Assembly: GCA_026394015.1 (NCBI GenBank)
Contig: JAPKZA010000216.1
Span: forward strand, 20,473-84,472
Length of the DNA stretch: 64,000 nt
Direction: 5' to 3'
Source of the DNA: Acidobacteriota bacterium
GTDB lineage: Bacteria; Acidobacteriota; Terriglobia; Bryobacterales; Bryobacteraceae
In this document: one piece after another, positions 18,233 to 25,050 of the stretch
Layout of the letters: every line of letters starts with the position of its first letter
Position numbering within the stretch: position 1 is the first letter of the stretch
Notes under the pieces: model-generated
Seen by the model: the letters and a program-made list of their open reading frames with translations, nothing else
Databases searched by the model: none
What the model was told of the DNA's origin: nothing
Made by a program: the position numbers and the translations under genes

Positions 18233-21200
18233 ATGCGTTCTTTCTTCCTAATTTTGGCGATGGCGATGCCGCTGCTTGCGGTGCGGTTGGAATCGACTCG
18301 CCTCGCGCCCGAGGCGAGCGTGTGGTTCGAGCCGAATCATGGACAAGTCGGTGGCCGGACCGAGTGGACGGCCCGCGCGGCGGGGGCGTGGCTGTTTCTC
18401 ACTTCGAACGAAGTGGTCTACGCCCTGCCGCCCGAGGGCACCTTCGACCCCAAGAAGACCCCCGGCGTGCCGAATCTGAAGACGACCAACGTCCACATGC
18501 GCCTGCTCGGAGCCCGCCGCGAGAAAGCAACCGGCGAAAAACCGCTCGGCGGCTATTCCAATTACTTCCTCGGCAAGCACGAAGACGAGTGGTTCACCGG
18601 CGTGCCCCACTTCGGCCAGGTTCGCTACGCCAATGTCTATCCCGGCATCGACGTCGTCTACTACGCCACGGGCCGCAATATCGAATACGACTTCATCATC
18701 AAACCCGGCGCGGACCCATCCGCGATTGAACTATCCTTCGACGGCGACCTCCGACTGGACGAAACCGGAAACTTGGTTGTCTCGATGAAGGGAAAGTCCT
18801 TCCGCCAGCACCGCCCCCGAGTCTTCCAAGGCGCAACCGAAATCGAAGCCGCCTACCGGATCACCGAAAAAGGAACAGTAAAACTCGACCTCGGAGACTT
18901 CGACCCACTGCTCTCCCTGCGAGTCGATCCGGTCCTGGATTTTTCGACCTATCTAGGTGGGCCCGGGGAGGATCACATGAGCGGGTTGACTATTGCGCCG
19001 GACGGGAATGTTCTGCTGGCCGGCGGAACACAATCGCCTGCGTCGCCAACGTTGGATCCCTTTCAACAGCCCTCCGTCGTAGGGGCGTCTCCTATCGTTT
19101 TAAAGATGTCGCCGGACGGGCGGCGGGTGATCTTCTACACCATTCTTGGGCGGACGGCGTGGGACTTCGCGTATGGCGTGGCCGTAGGACAAGATGGCGC
19201 CATTCTGATTGGCGGCTCCACGCGCTCCGCGAATTTCCCGTTGAAGAATGCGTTCCAGACGGAATTCCGGGCGATTTGGGATAACGGATTCGTCGCCAAG
19301 TTAACCAGTGACGCCCGCTCGCTGGTGTATTCCAGTTACATCGGCGGCAATAACACAGACTCCATCTTTAGCATGACTGTGGACAGGCGCGGAGATGGTT
19401 GGTTTGTAGGCAAAACGCAGAGCAATGATTTTCCTTTGAGGAAGCCGCTAAGCCCGAAATATGGAGGGGGACAGGACGGGGTGATTGTAAAGATTTCGCC
19501 GGCCGGCGAAATGCTGTTCTCTTCCTACTACGGCGGTTCCGGCATAGAATGGTTGAACAGAATTCTGGAAATGCCAGACGGCTCCATCCTCATGGGTGGG
19601 GTTACGAACAACGCTGAGTTTCCGCTCAAGAACCCGATCCAAACGACACTTTCTCGAAAAGAGGGGTGGTATGTCAGCACGTTGGTGCGGCTTTCTCCGG
19701 ACGCCTCGGAAGTGCTGTACTCGACACTGCTCGGCGGAACGGCCACCAGCAGCATCGGTGGGTTGGGATTGGATAGGCGCGGCAACATTTGGATCAGTGG
19801 ACCGGTTGGGGATCGCGGGCTCCCGCTCAAGGACGCGTTTCAGTCGGAGTACCTCGATGGAATCAGATCATCTTACCTGATGAAACTGGATCCCACTGGC
19901 CAAATACTGCTTTACTCTTCGTACATCAGCGGCATCGGGGCGAGTGACTTGGTGGTAGACGACGCGGATAACGTCTATGTTGGCGGTCTTGCTTCGGCGG
20001 AGTTTCCAGTGAAAGATAGCCTGCAACCCTTTAAGGGGGGAGGGATCGTAAATGGCGATCTCGCGGTGATGAAGTTTGCTCCGGACGGGAGAACACTGAT
20101 TTATGCCACTATTCTGGGCGGATCCGGGAATGAACTGGGGACCCGTCTCGCATTCGCCGGAAATGGAATCATTTACGGCTTGGGGGATTCGTTGTCGCCT
20201 GACTTTCCGACGAAGAATGCGTACCAACCTCTCGCCGGCGGATCCTTTGACGGCGTCTTCTTTCGACTAACAGACAACTCCACCCCACTGACTCCGGCGT
20301 TCCTGGTTACCCCGGTCCAACTGACGTTCCGGTTCGTTCAGGGCGAGTCCGCGCCGCCGGCGCAGACCGTCGCACTCAGCACTCCGGTTGCGGGCCTGGC
20401 GGCCTCCGCCGGGGAGCCTTGGCTGCGGGTGACGCCGACTCTTTCGGTCAGCGTAAATCCGGCTGGGTTGGTGCCCGGAGTGTATCGAGGGACGGTACGG
20501 TTGACACCGCAATCCGGACTGCCAGCGACGGTGGCGGTGACGTTGAATGTGCTGGCGGCCGCGCCGTTGTTGACGGCGGTGGATCCAGAGCGAGTGGCTG
20601 TTGGGTCCGATGATACCGAGATTACACTGCGCGGCGCTGGATTCTCCGGCGGGACGACGATTCAGATCGATGGCAATCCATGGGCGCTCTCCGCCATCCG
20701 TCTCGTGAATTCGTCTACGCTGCGATTCACGCTGCTGAAGTCGTTTTTTGAAGGCGAGTATAACCACTCCATCACGGTGCGGAATCCGGACTCTGCCGTC
20801 TCCAAGCCCGTCTCATTGGCGGTGGGCAGACCGGCGCCATCCATCGCCGCCAAGGGAATCGTCAGCGCCGCGAGCTACGCCGGCGACGTCATCTCCCCCG
20901 GCGAAATTCTGACCCTCTTCGGTGAGAATTTCGAGCCGGGAATGCGCGTGAACTTCGATGGCCTGCTCGCCACACCGCTCTACATCACGCCCGGTCAACT
21001 CAGCGTCGTCGCGCCACCGGGCTTGACCGGAGCGCGCGAAGTCAACGTCATCGTGGAGATGAACTTCGACTGGCGTTCGATCCCGGTGCGAATCCCCGTC
21101 TGGCCAGCGCGCCCCGGCCTCTTTACCGCGAACTCTTCCGGCAAGGGACAAGCCGCCGCCCTGAACCAGGACGGCAGCGTAAACTCGCCCGCCAACCCCG

Positions 21201-21442
21201 CCGTCAAGGGCTCAATCGCCGTGCTCTACGGCACCGGCGGCGGCGTTGAGAATCTCCCGACGAAGGTCTTCATTGACGGCATCGAGTGCGAAGTCCTCTA
21301 TGCTGGCCACGCCCCAGGCCTGATCGCCGGAGCCTGGCAACTCAATGTGCGCATTCCCGAGTTCGCGAGCAAGGGCGAAGTCGTCTGGCGCGTCGGCGAG
21401 CGCGAAAGCCCGGAGGGGGTGACCATTGCCCTACGGGATTAA
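18233..21442 (+). CDS. Secreted SBBP beta-propeller protein with IPT and TIGR03437-type C-terminal domains
   Basis: 1069 residues, signal peptide at the N-terminus and GAGG about 8 bases before ATG. Domain order: DUF7948-like head (WFEPNHGQVGGR... to about residue 215); SBBP propeller repeats to about 690 (DFSTYLGGPGEDHMSGLTIA and similar YSSYIGG/YSTLLGG units); a BACON-like segment to about 780; an IPT/TIG domain around 785-880; then the Solibacter C-terminal domain with GIVSAASYAGDVISPGEILT, ARPGLFTANSSGKGQAAALN and a closing VVWRVGERESPEGV. The role is unknown, probably extracellular or surface adhesion. It is 12 bases downstream of the TonB receptor and may be its partner. Fragments of the same C-terminal domain recur at 22127, 23115 and 24841. 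Confidence 0.85.
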   Translation: MRSFFLILAMAMPLLAVRLESTRLAPEASVWFEPNHGQVGGRTEWTARAAGAWLFLTSNEVVYALPPEGTFDPKKTPGVPNLKTTNVHMRLLGARREKATGEKPLGGYSNYFLGKHEDEWFTGVPHFGQVRYANVYPGIDVVYYATGRNIEYDFIIKPGADPSAIELSFDGDLRLDETGNLVVSMKGKSFRQHRPRVFQGATEIEAAYRITEKGTVKLDLGDFDPLLSLRVDPVLDFSTYLGGPGEDHMSGLTIAPDGNVLLAGGTQSPASPTLDPFQQPSVVGASPIVLKMSPDGRRVIFYTILGRTAWDFAYGVAVGQDGAILIGGSTRSANFPLKNAFQTEFRAIWDNGFVAKLTSDARSLVYSSYIGGNNTDSIFSMTVDRRGDGWFVGKTQSNDFPLRKPLSPKYGGGQDGVIVKISPAGEMLFSSYYGGSGIEWLNRILEMPDGSILMGGVTNNAEFPLKNPIQTTLSRKEGWYVSTLVRLSPDASEVLYSTLLGGTATSSIGGLGLDRRGNIWISGPVGDRGLPLKDAFQSEYLDGIRSSYLMKLDPTGQILLYSSYISGIGASDLVVDDADNVYVGGLASAEFPVKDSLQPFKGGGIVNGDLAVMKFAPDGRTLIYATILGGSGNELGTRLAFAGNGIIYGLGDSLSPDFPTKNAYQPLAGGSFDGVFFRLTDNSTPLTPAFLVTPVQLTFRFVQGESAPPAQTVALSTPVAGLAASAGEPWLRVTPTLSVSVNPAGLVPGVYRGTVRLTPQSGLPATVAVTLNVLAAAPLLTAVDPERVAVGSDDTEITLRGAGFSGGTTIQIDGNPWALSAIRLVNSSTLRFTLLKSFFEGEYNHSITVRNPDSAVSKPVSLAVGRPAPSIAAKGIVSAASYAGDVISPGEILTLFGENFEPGMRVNFDGLLATPLYITPGQLSVVAPPGLTGAREVNVIVEMNFDWRSIPVRIPVWPARPGLFTANSSGKGQAAALNQDGSVNSPANPAVKGSIAVLYGTGGGVENLPTKVFIDGIECEVLYAGHAPGLIAGAWQLNVRIPEFASKGEVVWRVGERESPEGVTIALRD

Positions 21443-21787
21443 CGCCAGCAATTGCGCGGTCGAAACAACGGAAAGTCCCGCGATTGCAAAGTCCCGGTCA
21501 TTCGTCCAGACCGTCAACCCCAGGTGCATCGCCAGGGCGAGAAGATCGACGTCTTCCGGGTCCCGCTGCGCCATGCGTCGCGCCGCTTCATCCCGGCTCG
21601 AAGCAAATTCGTCTGCCGGTACGATCCGGATCGGAACTGTCTGCAATGCCCGTTCCATCCGTTCCAGCCGCAGTCCCTTGTGGGCGGCGAGCACAGGAAG
21701 ATACTCCAACGTCTCGTCAAAGGTGTGGGTTGTCGTGAACAGTTCCAAATCGGGTCGCGCCGCAAGTCTGGCGGCGGCCCCGCCCAT
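21431..21787 (-). CDS. PIN-domain toxin, N-terminus probably incomplete
   Basis: 118 residues from the first available ATG. The C-terminal half is PIN-like: TFDETLEYLPVLA supplies one acidic residue, and DPEDVDLLALAMHLG with WTNDRDF supplies the rest of the metal site. The first acidic residue of the family (D-x-N near the start) is missing from this ORF. In the same frame just upstream the sequence reads E-A-N-L-P-L-W, which aligns with D-A-N-(I/V)-L, but no ATG, GTG or TTG lies between it and an upstream stop. Either an unusual start is used or the toxin is decayed. It sits 25 bases after the Phd-like antitoxin and overlaps the SBBP gene's end tail to tail by 12 bases. Confidence 0.65.
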   Translation of the reverse strand: MGGAAARLAARPDLELFTTTHTFDETLEYLPVLAAHKGLRLERMERALQTVPIRIVPADEFASSRDEAARRMAQRDPEDVDLLALAMHLGLTVWTNDRDFAIAGLSVVSTAQLLALIP

Positions 21788-21812
21788 GGCAATCCAAAGC
21801 GGGAGGTTAGCT

Positions 21813-22082
21813 TCACTCTCGAGCCGCGCGCCGTTCCTTCTGCCATTCGTTGAAATCGTCCAGGATCTCTACCTCCGAAACGCCCGTTGCCTCCCGTTCC
21901 TGCCGAATCTGTTCCGCCAGCACGCCGAACAATTGGCGCTTCAAATCCAGTGGCAACTCCCCGTCGGCAACAGGCATGTAGACGCCAGCCAGCTTCCCGC
22001 GACGAGTAATAAAAACGGGCTCCGTCGACCGGAGGATACTCGTAGCCTTATCGCGAAATTCGCGAACCGTATGGAACTCAAT
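21813..22082 (-). CDS. Phd/YefM-like antitoxin with apparent ATT start codon
   Basis: In this frame the strand translates to IEFHTVREFRDKATSILRST followed by EPVFITRRGKLAGVYMPV, a clear Phd/YefM-type antitoxin head, and continues to an 89-residue protein ending RRAARE. The position where family members have Met is an ATT codon at 22082-22080, with AGGAG 7 bases upstream, a normal ribosome-site geometry. An in-frame TAG lies 8 codons further upstream and there is no ATG, GTG or TTG before the conserved part. Antitoxins of this family bind DNA through the N-terminus and neutralise a toxin through the C-terminus; the PIN gene 25 bases downstream is the obvious partner. ATT initiation is possible but rare, and loss of the start is the alternative. 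Confidence 0.62.
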   Translation of the reverse strand: MEFHTVREFRDKATSILRSTEPVFITRRGKLAGVYMPVADGELPLDLKRQLFGVLAEQIRQEREATGVSEVEILDDFNEWQKERRAARE

Positions 22083-22126
22083 GTGGTCACTCCTGTGGTC
22101 ATTCTAGCGATTCGAAGGACTTCTTT

Positions 22127-22267
22127 ATGAAGTTCATGTCCCAATTCGCGATCGCTTACATCGACGCCATCGAATCCGAAATCCTCTACGCCGCCACCAA
22201 AGGCGAAGTCGTCTGGCGCGCCGGCGAGCGCGAAAGCCCGGAGGGGATATTTGTGGCGTTACAATGA
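22127..22267 (+). pseudogene. Relic of a TIGR03437 C-terminal domain (first)
   Basis: The frame reads IDAIESEILYAATKGEVVWR followed by AGERESPEGIFVALQ and a TGA. This matches the end of the upstream SBBP protein (IDGIECEVLYAG ... SKGEVVWRVGERESPEG) with about 20 residues deleted in the middle. A start-like ATG at 22127 is probably fortuitous. The relic ends 4 bases before the GTG of the DUF104-type gene, so the cassette has landed at, or been copied with, the tail of a TIGR03437 gene. Confidence 0.7.
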
Positions 22268-22270
22268 GTC

Positions 22271-22600
22271 GTGAAGCGCCACATCCATGTCGTTTTCGAA
22301 AATGGGGTTTTGCGACCGCTGGAGCCGGTGGATTTTGCGGAACGGCAGGAGTTGGTGATGACTGTCAGTGAGGAAGAGGTTCCGTTGCACCCGAAGTTCG
22401 ACGTCAGTGCGGAACTGCGATGGCTGAAGGAGAACGGTAGTCAGTTTCTGGATCAGTGGGTTGCGTTGGATGGTGATCGATTGGTCAGCCATGGGCGAAA
22501 CGCTAAGGCCGTCTATGACGAGGCTCGGGCGGCAGGATTGATGTGCCCGTATCTAACGCAAGTGACGGCGCCGGACGAGCACCCCTGGGGTGGTTGGTAG
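22271..22600 (+). CDS. DUF104 (AF2212-like antitoxin) plus DUF5678-like protein, copy 1
   Basis: 109 residues from a GTG. The N-terminus HVVFENGVLRPLEPVDFAER is typical of the AF2212/DUF104 antitoxin family. The C-terminal half, LDQWVALDGDRLVSHGRNAK followed by AVYDEARAAG and ending PWGGW, resembles DUF5678, a small family often found near toxin-antitoxin genes. It lies 4 bases after a TIGR03437 relic and 3 bases before a retropepsin-like gene, so the two are probably co-transcribed. Whether it acts as an antitoxin, and to what, is not shown. Confidence 0.65.
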   Translation: MKRHIHVVFENGVLRPLEPVDFAERQELVMTVSEEEVPLHPKFDVSAELRWLKENGSQFLDQWVALDGDRLVSHGRNAKAVYDEARAAGLMCPYLTQVTAPDEHPWGGW

Positions 22601-22603
22601 GCC

Positions 22604-23020
22604 TTGCCGATACAGTTTAACTTCCCGGTCACTCACTCCTACGCGTCAAGCACCGATGGCATGGGAGTTCCGGTCATTTTGCGCCATGGTACACGAACTG
22701 CACTTCTAACCGCTTTCGTCGATACGGGAGCCACTTTTTGCATGTTTAGCCGCGGGCTTGGGGATGCACTGGGATTAGACGTCGAGGCTGGAGTTCGCGA
22801 AGAATTTAGAACGGCGGCTGGCCATTTCACGGCCTACGGCCACGAATTGACAATATCGACACTGGGACTGGAGACCGATTCGACCGTCTACTTCTTTGCC
22901 GATGAAGCGATTCGGAAGAATGTATTGGGGCGACGGGGATGGCTGGACCGGGTTCGACTGGCGATCGTGGACTATGAGCAGGTTCTGTATTTAGGGCCCT
23001 ACGACAGTCCTTCGCAATAG
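22604..23020 (+). CDS. Retropepsin-like (clan AA) aspartic protease, copy 1
   Basis: 138 residues from a TTG; no ATG is available upstream in frame. The catalytic motif FVDTGATFCMF has Asp40 as D-T-G-A, followed by a strand-rich middle and a conserved end GRRGWLDRVRLAIVDYEQVL. One D-T-G per chain implies a dimeric retropepsin-like fold. It is paired with the DUF104/DUF5678-like gene, and the same pair is repeated 1.06 kb downstream. A toxin role is conceivable, but I know of no proof for this pairing. Confidence 0.65.
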   Translation: MPIQFNFPVTHSYASSTDGMGVPVILRHGTRTALLTAFVDTGATFCMFSRGLGDALGLDVEAGVREEFRTAAGHFTAYGHELTISTLGLETDSTVYFFADEAIRKNVLGRRGWLDRVRLAIVDYEQVLYLGPYDSPSQ

Positions 23021-23114
23021 CCGAATCAGGCCGGAGGAACGTCCCCGAAAGCATTGTTAAAATTGCCCGGCTCGACGAAGATGGGGCAATTCATTACCCG
23101 CCCCAAGAAGCGAA

Positions 23115-23321
23115 ATCTTCGTCATCTGGGGAACCGGCGTCGAAAACCTCCCGCAAAAAGTCTTCACCGACGGCATCGAAAGCGAGATCCTCTACGCCGC
23201 CGGCAAAGACGGACTCTGGCAACTCAACGTCCGCATCCCCGAGTTCGCCACCAAAGGCGAAGTCGTCTGGCGCGCCGGCGAACGCGAAAGCCCGGAGGGG
23301 ATATTTGTGGCGTTACAATGA
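23115..23321 (+). pseudogene. Relic of a TIGR03437 C-terminal domain (second)
   Basis: An open frame without a plausible start reads EIFVIWGTGVENLPQKVF, then TDGIESEILYAAGKDGLWQL, then NVRIPEFATKGEVVWRAGER and ESPEGIFVALQ before TGA. This is the last 69 or so residues of a TIGR03437 domain and lacks the short internal deletion of the first relic. It is a relic rather than a gene, because upstream sequence in this frame does not continue the domain. The GTG of the second DUF104-type gene begins 4 bases after the TGA, exactly as in unit 1. Confidence 0.75.
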
Positions 23322-23324
23322 GGC

Positions 23325-23672
23325 GTGAAGCGCCAGATCCATGTCGTTTTCGAAAATGGGGTTTTGCGGCCGCTGGAGCCGGTGGATTTTGCGGAGCGGC
23401 AGGAGTTGGTTGTGACTGTGAATGAGAACGAATCTGTGATGAAAGGCGATTTGATACCGGTTCCATATTCGACGCGGCGTGTCGAATATCAATGGTTGCA
23501 GGAACACGGGAGCGACTACCTTGACCAGTGGGTGGTCGTGGAGGGCGATCAGTTGGTGAGCCACGGACCGGACGGGAAAGCCGTCTATGACGCAGCCCGC
23601 GCAGCGGGCATAACGACGCCGTTCCTGACTCATGTAACGCCTCCGGACGAACTTCCTTGGGGTGGCTGGTAG
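23325..23672 (+). CDS. DUF104 (AF2212-like antitoxin) plus DUF5678-like protein, copy 2
   Basis: 115 residues from a GTG. HVVFENGVLRPLEPVDFAER is identical to copy 1. The linker is longer and different (NENESVMKGDLIPVPYSTRR), and the DUF5678-like half reads LDQWVVVEGDQLVSHGPDGK, again closing with PWGGW. This pattern of a constant head and a drifted middle fits an older duplication under partial homogenisation. Same 3-base spacing to its retropepsin-like partner. Confidence 0.65.
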   Translation: MKRQIHVVFENGVLRPLEPVDFAERQELVVTVNENESVMKGDLIPVPYSTRRVEYQWLQEHGSDYLDQWVVVEGDQLVSHGPDGKAVYDAARAAGITTPFLTHVTPPDELPWGGW

Positions 23673-23675
23673 AAA

Positions 23676-24092
23676 TTGCTGACTCATTTATCGTTCGGTA
23701 TCTCGCATACTTATACCGATCGAGACAACGGGATTGCACTTCCCATCGTAATGTCCTCCGGCGAGCAGAGGATCGAACTCACTGCCATGGTCGACACCGG
23801 CGCGACTTTCTGCTTGTTTGAACGGTCCTTCGGTGATTCGTTAAAACTAGACGTGGAGTCTGGAATCCGGCAGGAGTTTCGAACCGCTGCCGGTAACTTT
23901 CTGGCGTACGGGCACGAAGTGACACTCTCAACTCTGGGCATCGAGGTGGATTCTATCGTTTACTTCTTTGCCGATGAGGCAATTCGTAAGAACGTATTGG
24001 GGCGACGGGGATGGCTCGACCGGGTTCGACTGGCGGTCGTGGAATATGAGCAGGTTCTGTATTTAGCGCCCTACGACAGTCCTTCGCAATAG
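23676..24092 (+). CDS. Retropepsin-like (clan AA) aspartic protease, copy 2
   Basis: 138 residues from a TTG, the same length as copy 1. The D-T-G-A motif is at MVDTGATFCLF with Asp40. The end FADEAIRKNVLGRRGWLDRV is shared exactly with copy 1, while the first 30 residues and central strands differ. Keeping the active-site motif and total length in both copies argues that both are still selected. Partner gene as above. Confidence 0.65.
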   Translation: MLTHLSFGISHTYTDRDNGIALPIVMSSGEQRIELTAMVDTGATFCLFERSFGDSLKLDVESGIRQEFRTAAGNFLAYGHEVTLSTLGIEVDSIVYFFADEAIRKNVLGRRGWLDRVRLAVVEYEQVLYLAPYDSPSQ

Positions 24093-24170
24093 CCGAATCA
24101 GGCCGGAGGGACGTCCCCGAGTAGTCTCGACAGCTTGCGTACATCCTACCCAATCGCCCATCTTTGAGCC

Positions 24171-24395
24171 ATTGAGTATACCGGAATCATCACGCTGGAG
24201 CCTGGGAAACGCGGCGGCAAGCCTTGCATTCGCGGTCTGCGCATCACGGTCTACGACGTGCTGGAATACCTGGCAAGCGGGATGTCGCACGCCGAGGTGC
24301 TGGCTGAATTTCCTTATCTGGTGGAAGAAGATATTCTTGCCTGCCTCGCCTTCGCCGCAGACAGGGAACGACGGGTGGAGTTATTGAGCGTTTGA
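24171..24395 (+). CDS. DUF433-family antitoxin with apparent ATT start codon
   Basis: The frame translates to EYTGIITLEPGKRGGKPCIR, then GLRITVYDVLEYLASGMSHA and EVLAEFPYLVEEDI, a typical DUF433 protein with its G-x-P-x-I-x-G-x-R-I-x-V signature, 74 residues in all. The residue expected to be the initiator Met is encoded ATT at 24171-24173; an in-frame TGA lies two codons upstream and no ATG, GTG or TTG precedes the conserved region. No good Shine-Dalgarno sequence is visible. The stop overlaps the TTG of the PIN-like partner (TTGA). DUF433 proteins are the antitoxin side of pairs with DUF5615 PIN-like proteins. Confidence 0.68.
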   Translation: MEYTGIITLEPGKRGGKPCIRGLRITVYDVLEYLASGMSHAEVLAEFPYLVEEDILACLAFAADRERRVELLSV

Positions 24396-24733
24396 GACTC
24401 CTCTTCGATGAGAACTTGCCACCCCGGCTGGTCACCGAGCTAGAGGACTTGTTTCCAAACTCACTCCACGTATCGGAATGCGATCTGGGCTCAGCGGTGG
24501 ATCGATCGATCTGGGAGTTTGCCAAGGCGGAGAATCTGGTGATCTTTTCCAAAGACTCGGACTTTCACGAACGCAGTGTTCTCCTGGGAGGACCTCCGAA
24601 GGTCATCTGGTTGCGTGTTGGGAACTGTTCTACCCAGTTCATCGTCGCCATGCTCCAGTCGGCGAGTGACTCCATCCTCGCGTTCGGCGCACAGCAGGAA
24701 GAAACTTGTCTTATTCATGCGGCGGCTGATTAG
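24392..24733 (+). CDS. DUF5615 PIN-like toxin
   Basis: 113 residues from a TTG that overlaps the upstream stop. MRLLFDENLPPRLVTELEDL supplies the D-E-N motif, and ENLVIFSKDSDFHER the second acidic cluster (K-D-x-D-F), followed by GPPKVIWLRVGN. Unlike the PIN gene at 21431, this one has its full N-terminus. DUF5615 proteins are PIN-fold candidate ribonucleases paired with DUF433 antitoxins. Coupled translation would link toxin output to the ATT-started antitoxin just upstream. Confidence 0.78.
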   Translation: MRLLFDENLPPRLVTELEDLFPNSLHVSECDLGSAVDRSIWEFAKAENLVIFSKDSDFHERSVLLGGPPKVIWLRVGNCSTQFIVAMLQSASDSILAFGAQQEETCLIHAAAD

Positions 24734-24750
24734 AAACTGAACTGTTCGGA

Positions 24751-24845
24751 TGTTGGCGGGCGTGCGGATTCCGAGCGATGTCGATCAGCATTCCGAACTG
24801 ATGCCGATCACGATTCCGAAATGATGCCGATCAGTGTTCCGAACC
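24751..24845. mobile_element. Solitary IS21-like element end (direct repeats), no transposase
   Basis: After TGTTGGCGGGCGTGCGGATT come three imperfect direct repeats of 22-23 bases at 24777, 24799 and 24822, each of the form TGATGCCGATCA followed by CGATTCCGAA or a close variant. There are no spacers between them. Repeated transposase-binding sites of this look are, as I recall them, characteristic of IS21-family ends. No istA or istB-like frame is present nearby, so this is a leftover end. It joins directly to the third TIGR03437 relic, marking an insertion or deletion junction. Confidence 0.5.
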
Positions 24846-25032
24846 CGGCATGCGCGTCCACTTCGACGGCCTCATCGCCACCCCGCTCTACGTCACCCCC
24901 AACCAACTCAGAGTCGTCGCGCCACCGGGAATAGCCGGAGCCCGCGAAACCAACGGCATCGTCGAAATGAAGTTCGACTGGGGACATCCCGGCGATCCGC
25001 GCCGCTGCAAGGTCCGTTTCTGGTCCTCATGA
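24841..25032 (+). pseudogene. Relic of a TIGR03437 domain, central part (third)
   Basis: The frame reads EPGMRVHFDGLIATPLYVTP, then NQLRVVAPPGIAGARETNGI and VEMKFDW, aligning with residues around EPGMRVNFDGLLATPLYITP of the SBBP protein at 18233. Both ends of the domain are missing. Its left edge coincides with the IS21-like end, so the element or a deletion starting there removed the upstream part. It is the middle of the domain, whereas the other two relics are the end. Confidence 0.72.
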
Positions 25033-25050
25033 CCCGCTAGGAACTCGCTT

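Larger units (their letters stand above)
22190..24120 (+). repeat. Tandem duplication of a relic + DUF104 + protease unit
   Basis: Two units of about 1.06 kb lie head to tail, roughly 22190-23050 and 23245-24120. The 5' parts (from the relic's AGGCGAAGTCGTCTGGCGC through the first 90 bases of the DUF104 gene) and the 3' parts (last 130 bases of the protease gene plus 30 bases after its stop) are nearly identical. The middle sections are clearly diverged. The offset is 1055 at the left end and 1072 at the right. Conserved ends with a diverged middle suggest recombination or conversion at the ends, or independent insertion at similar target tails. Confidence 0.8.

Noticed and set aside
24777..24845. 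Possible CRISPR array
   Set aside because: The 22-23 base repeats are contiguous without spacers, and no cas genes are near; an insertion-sequence end fits better.
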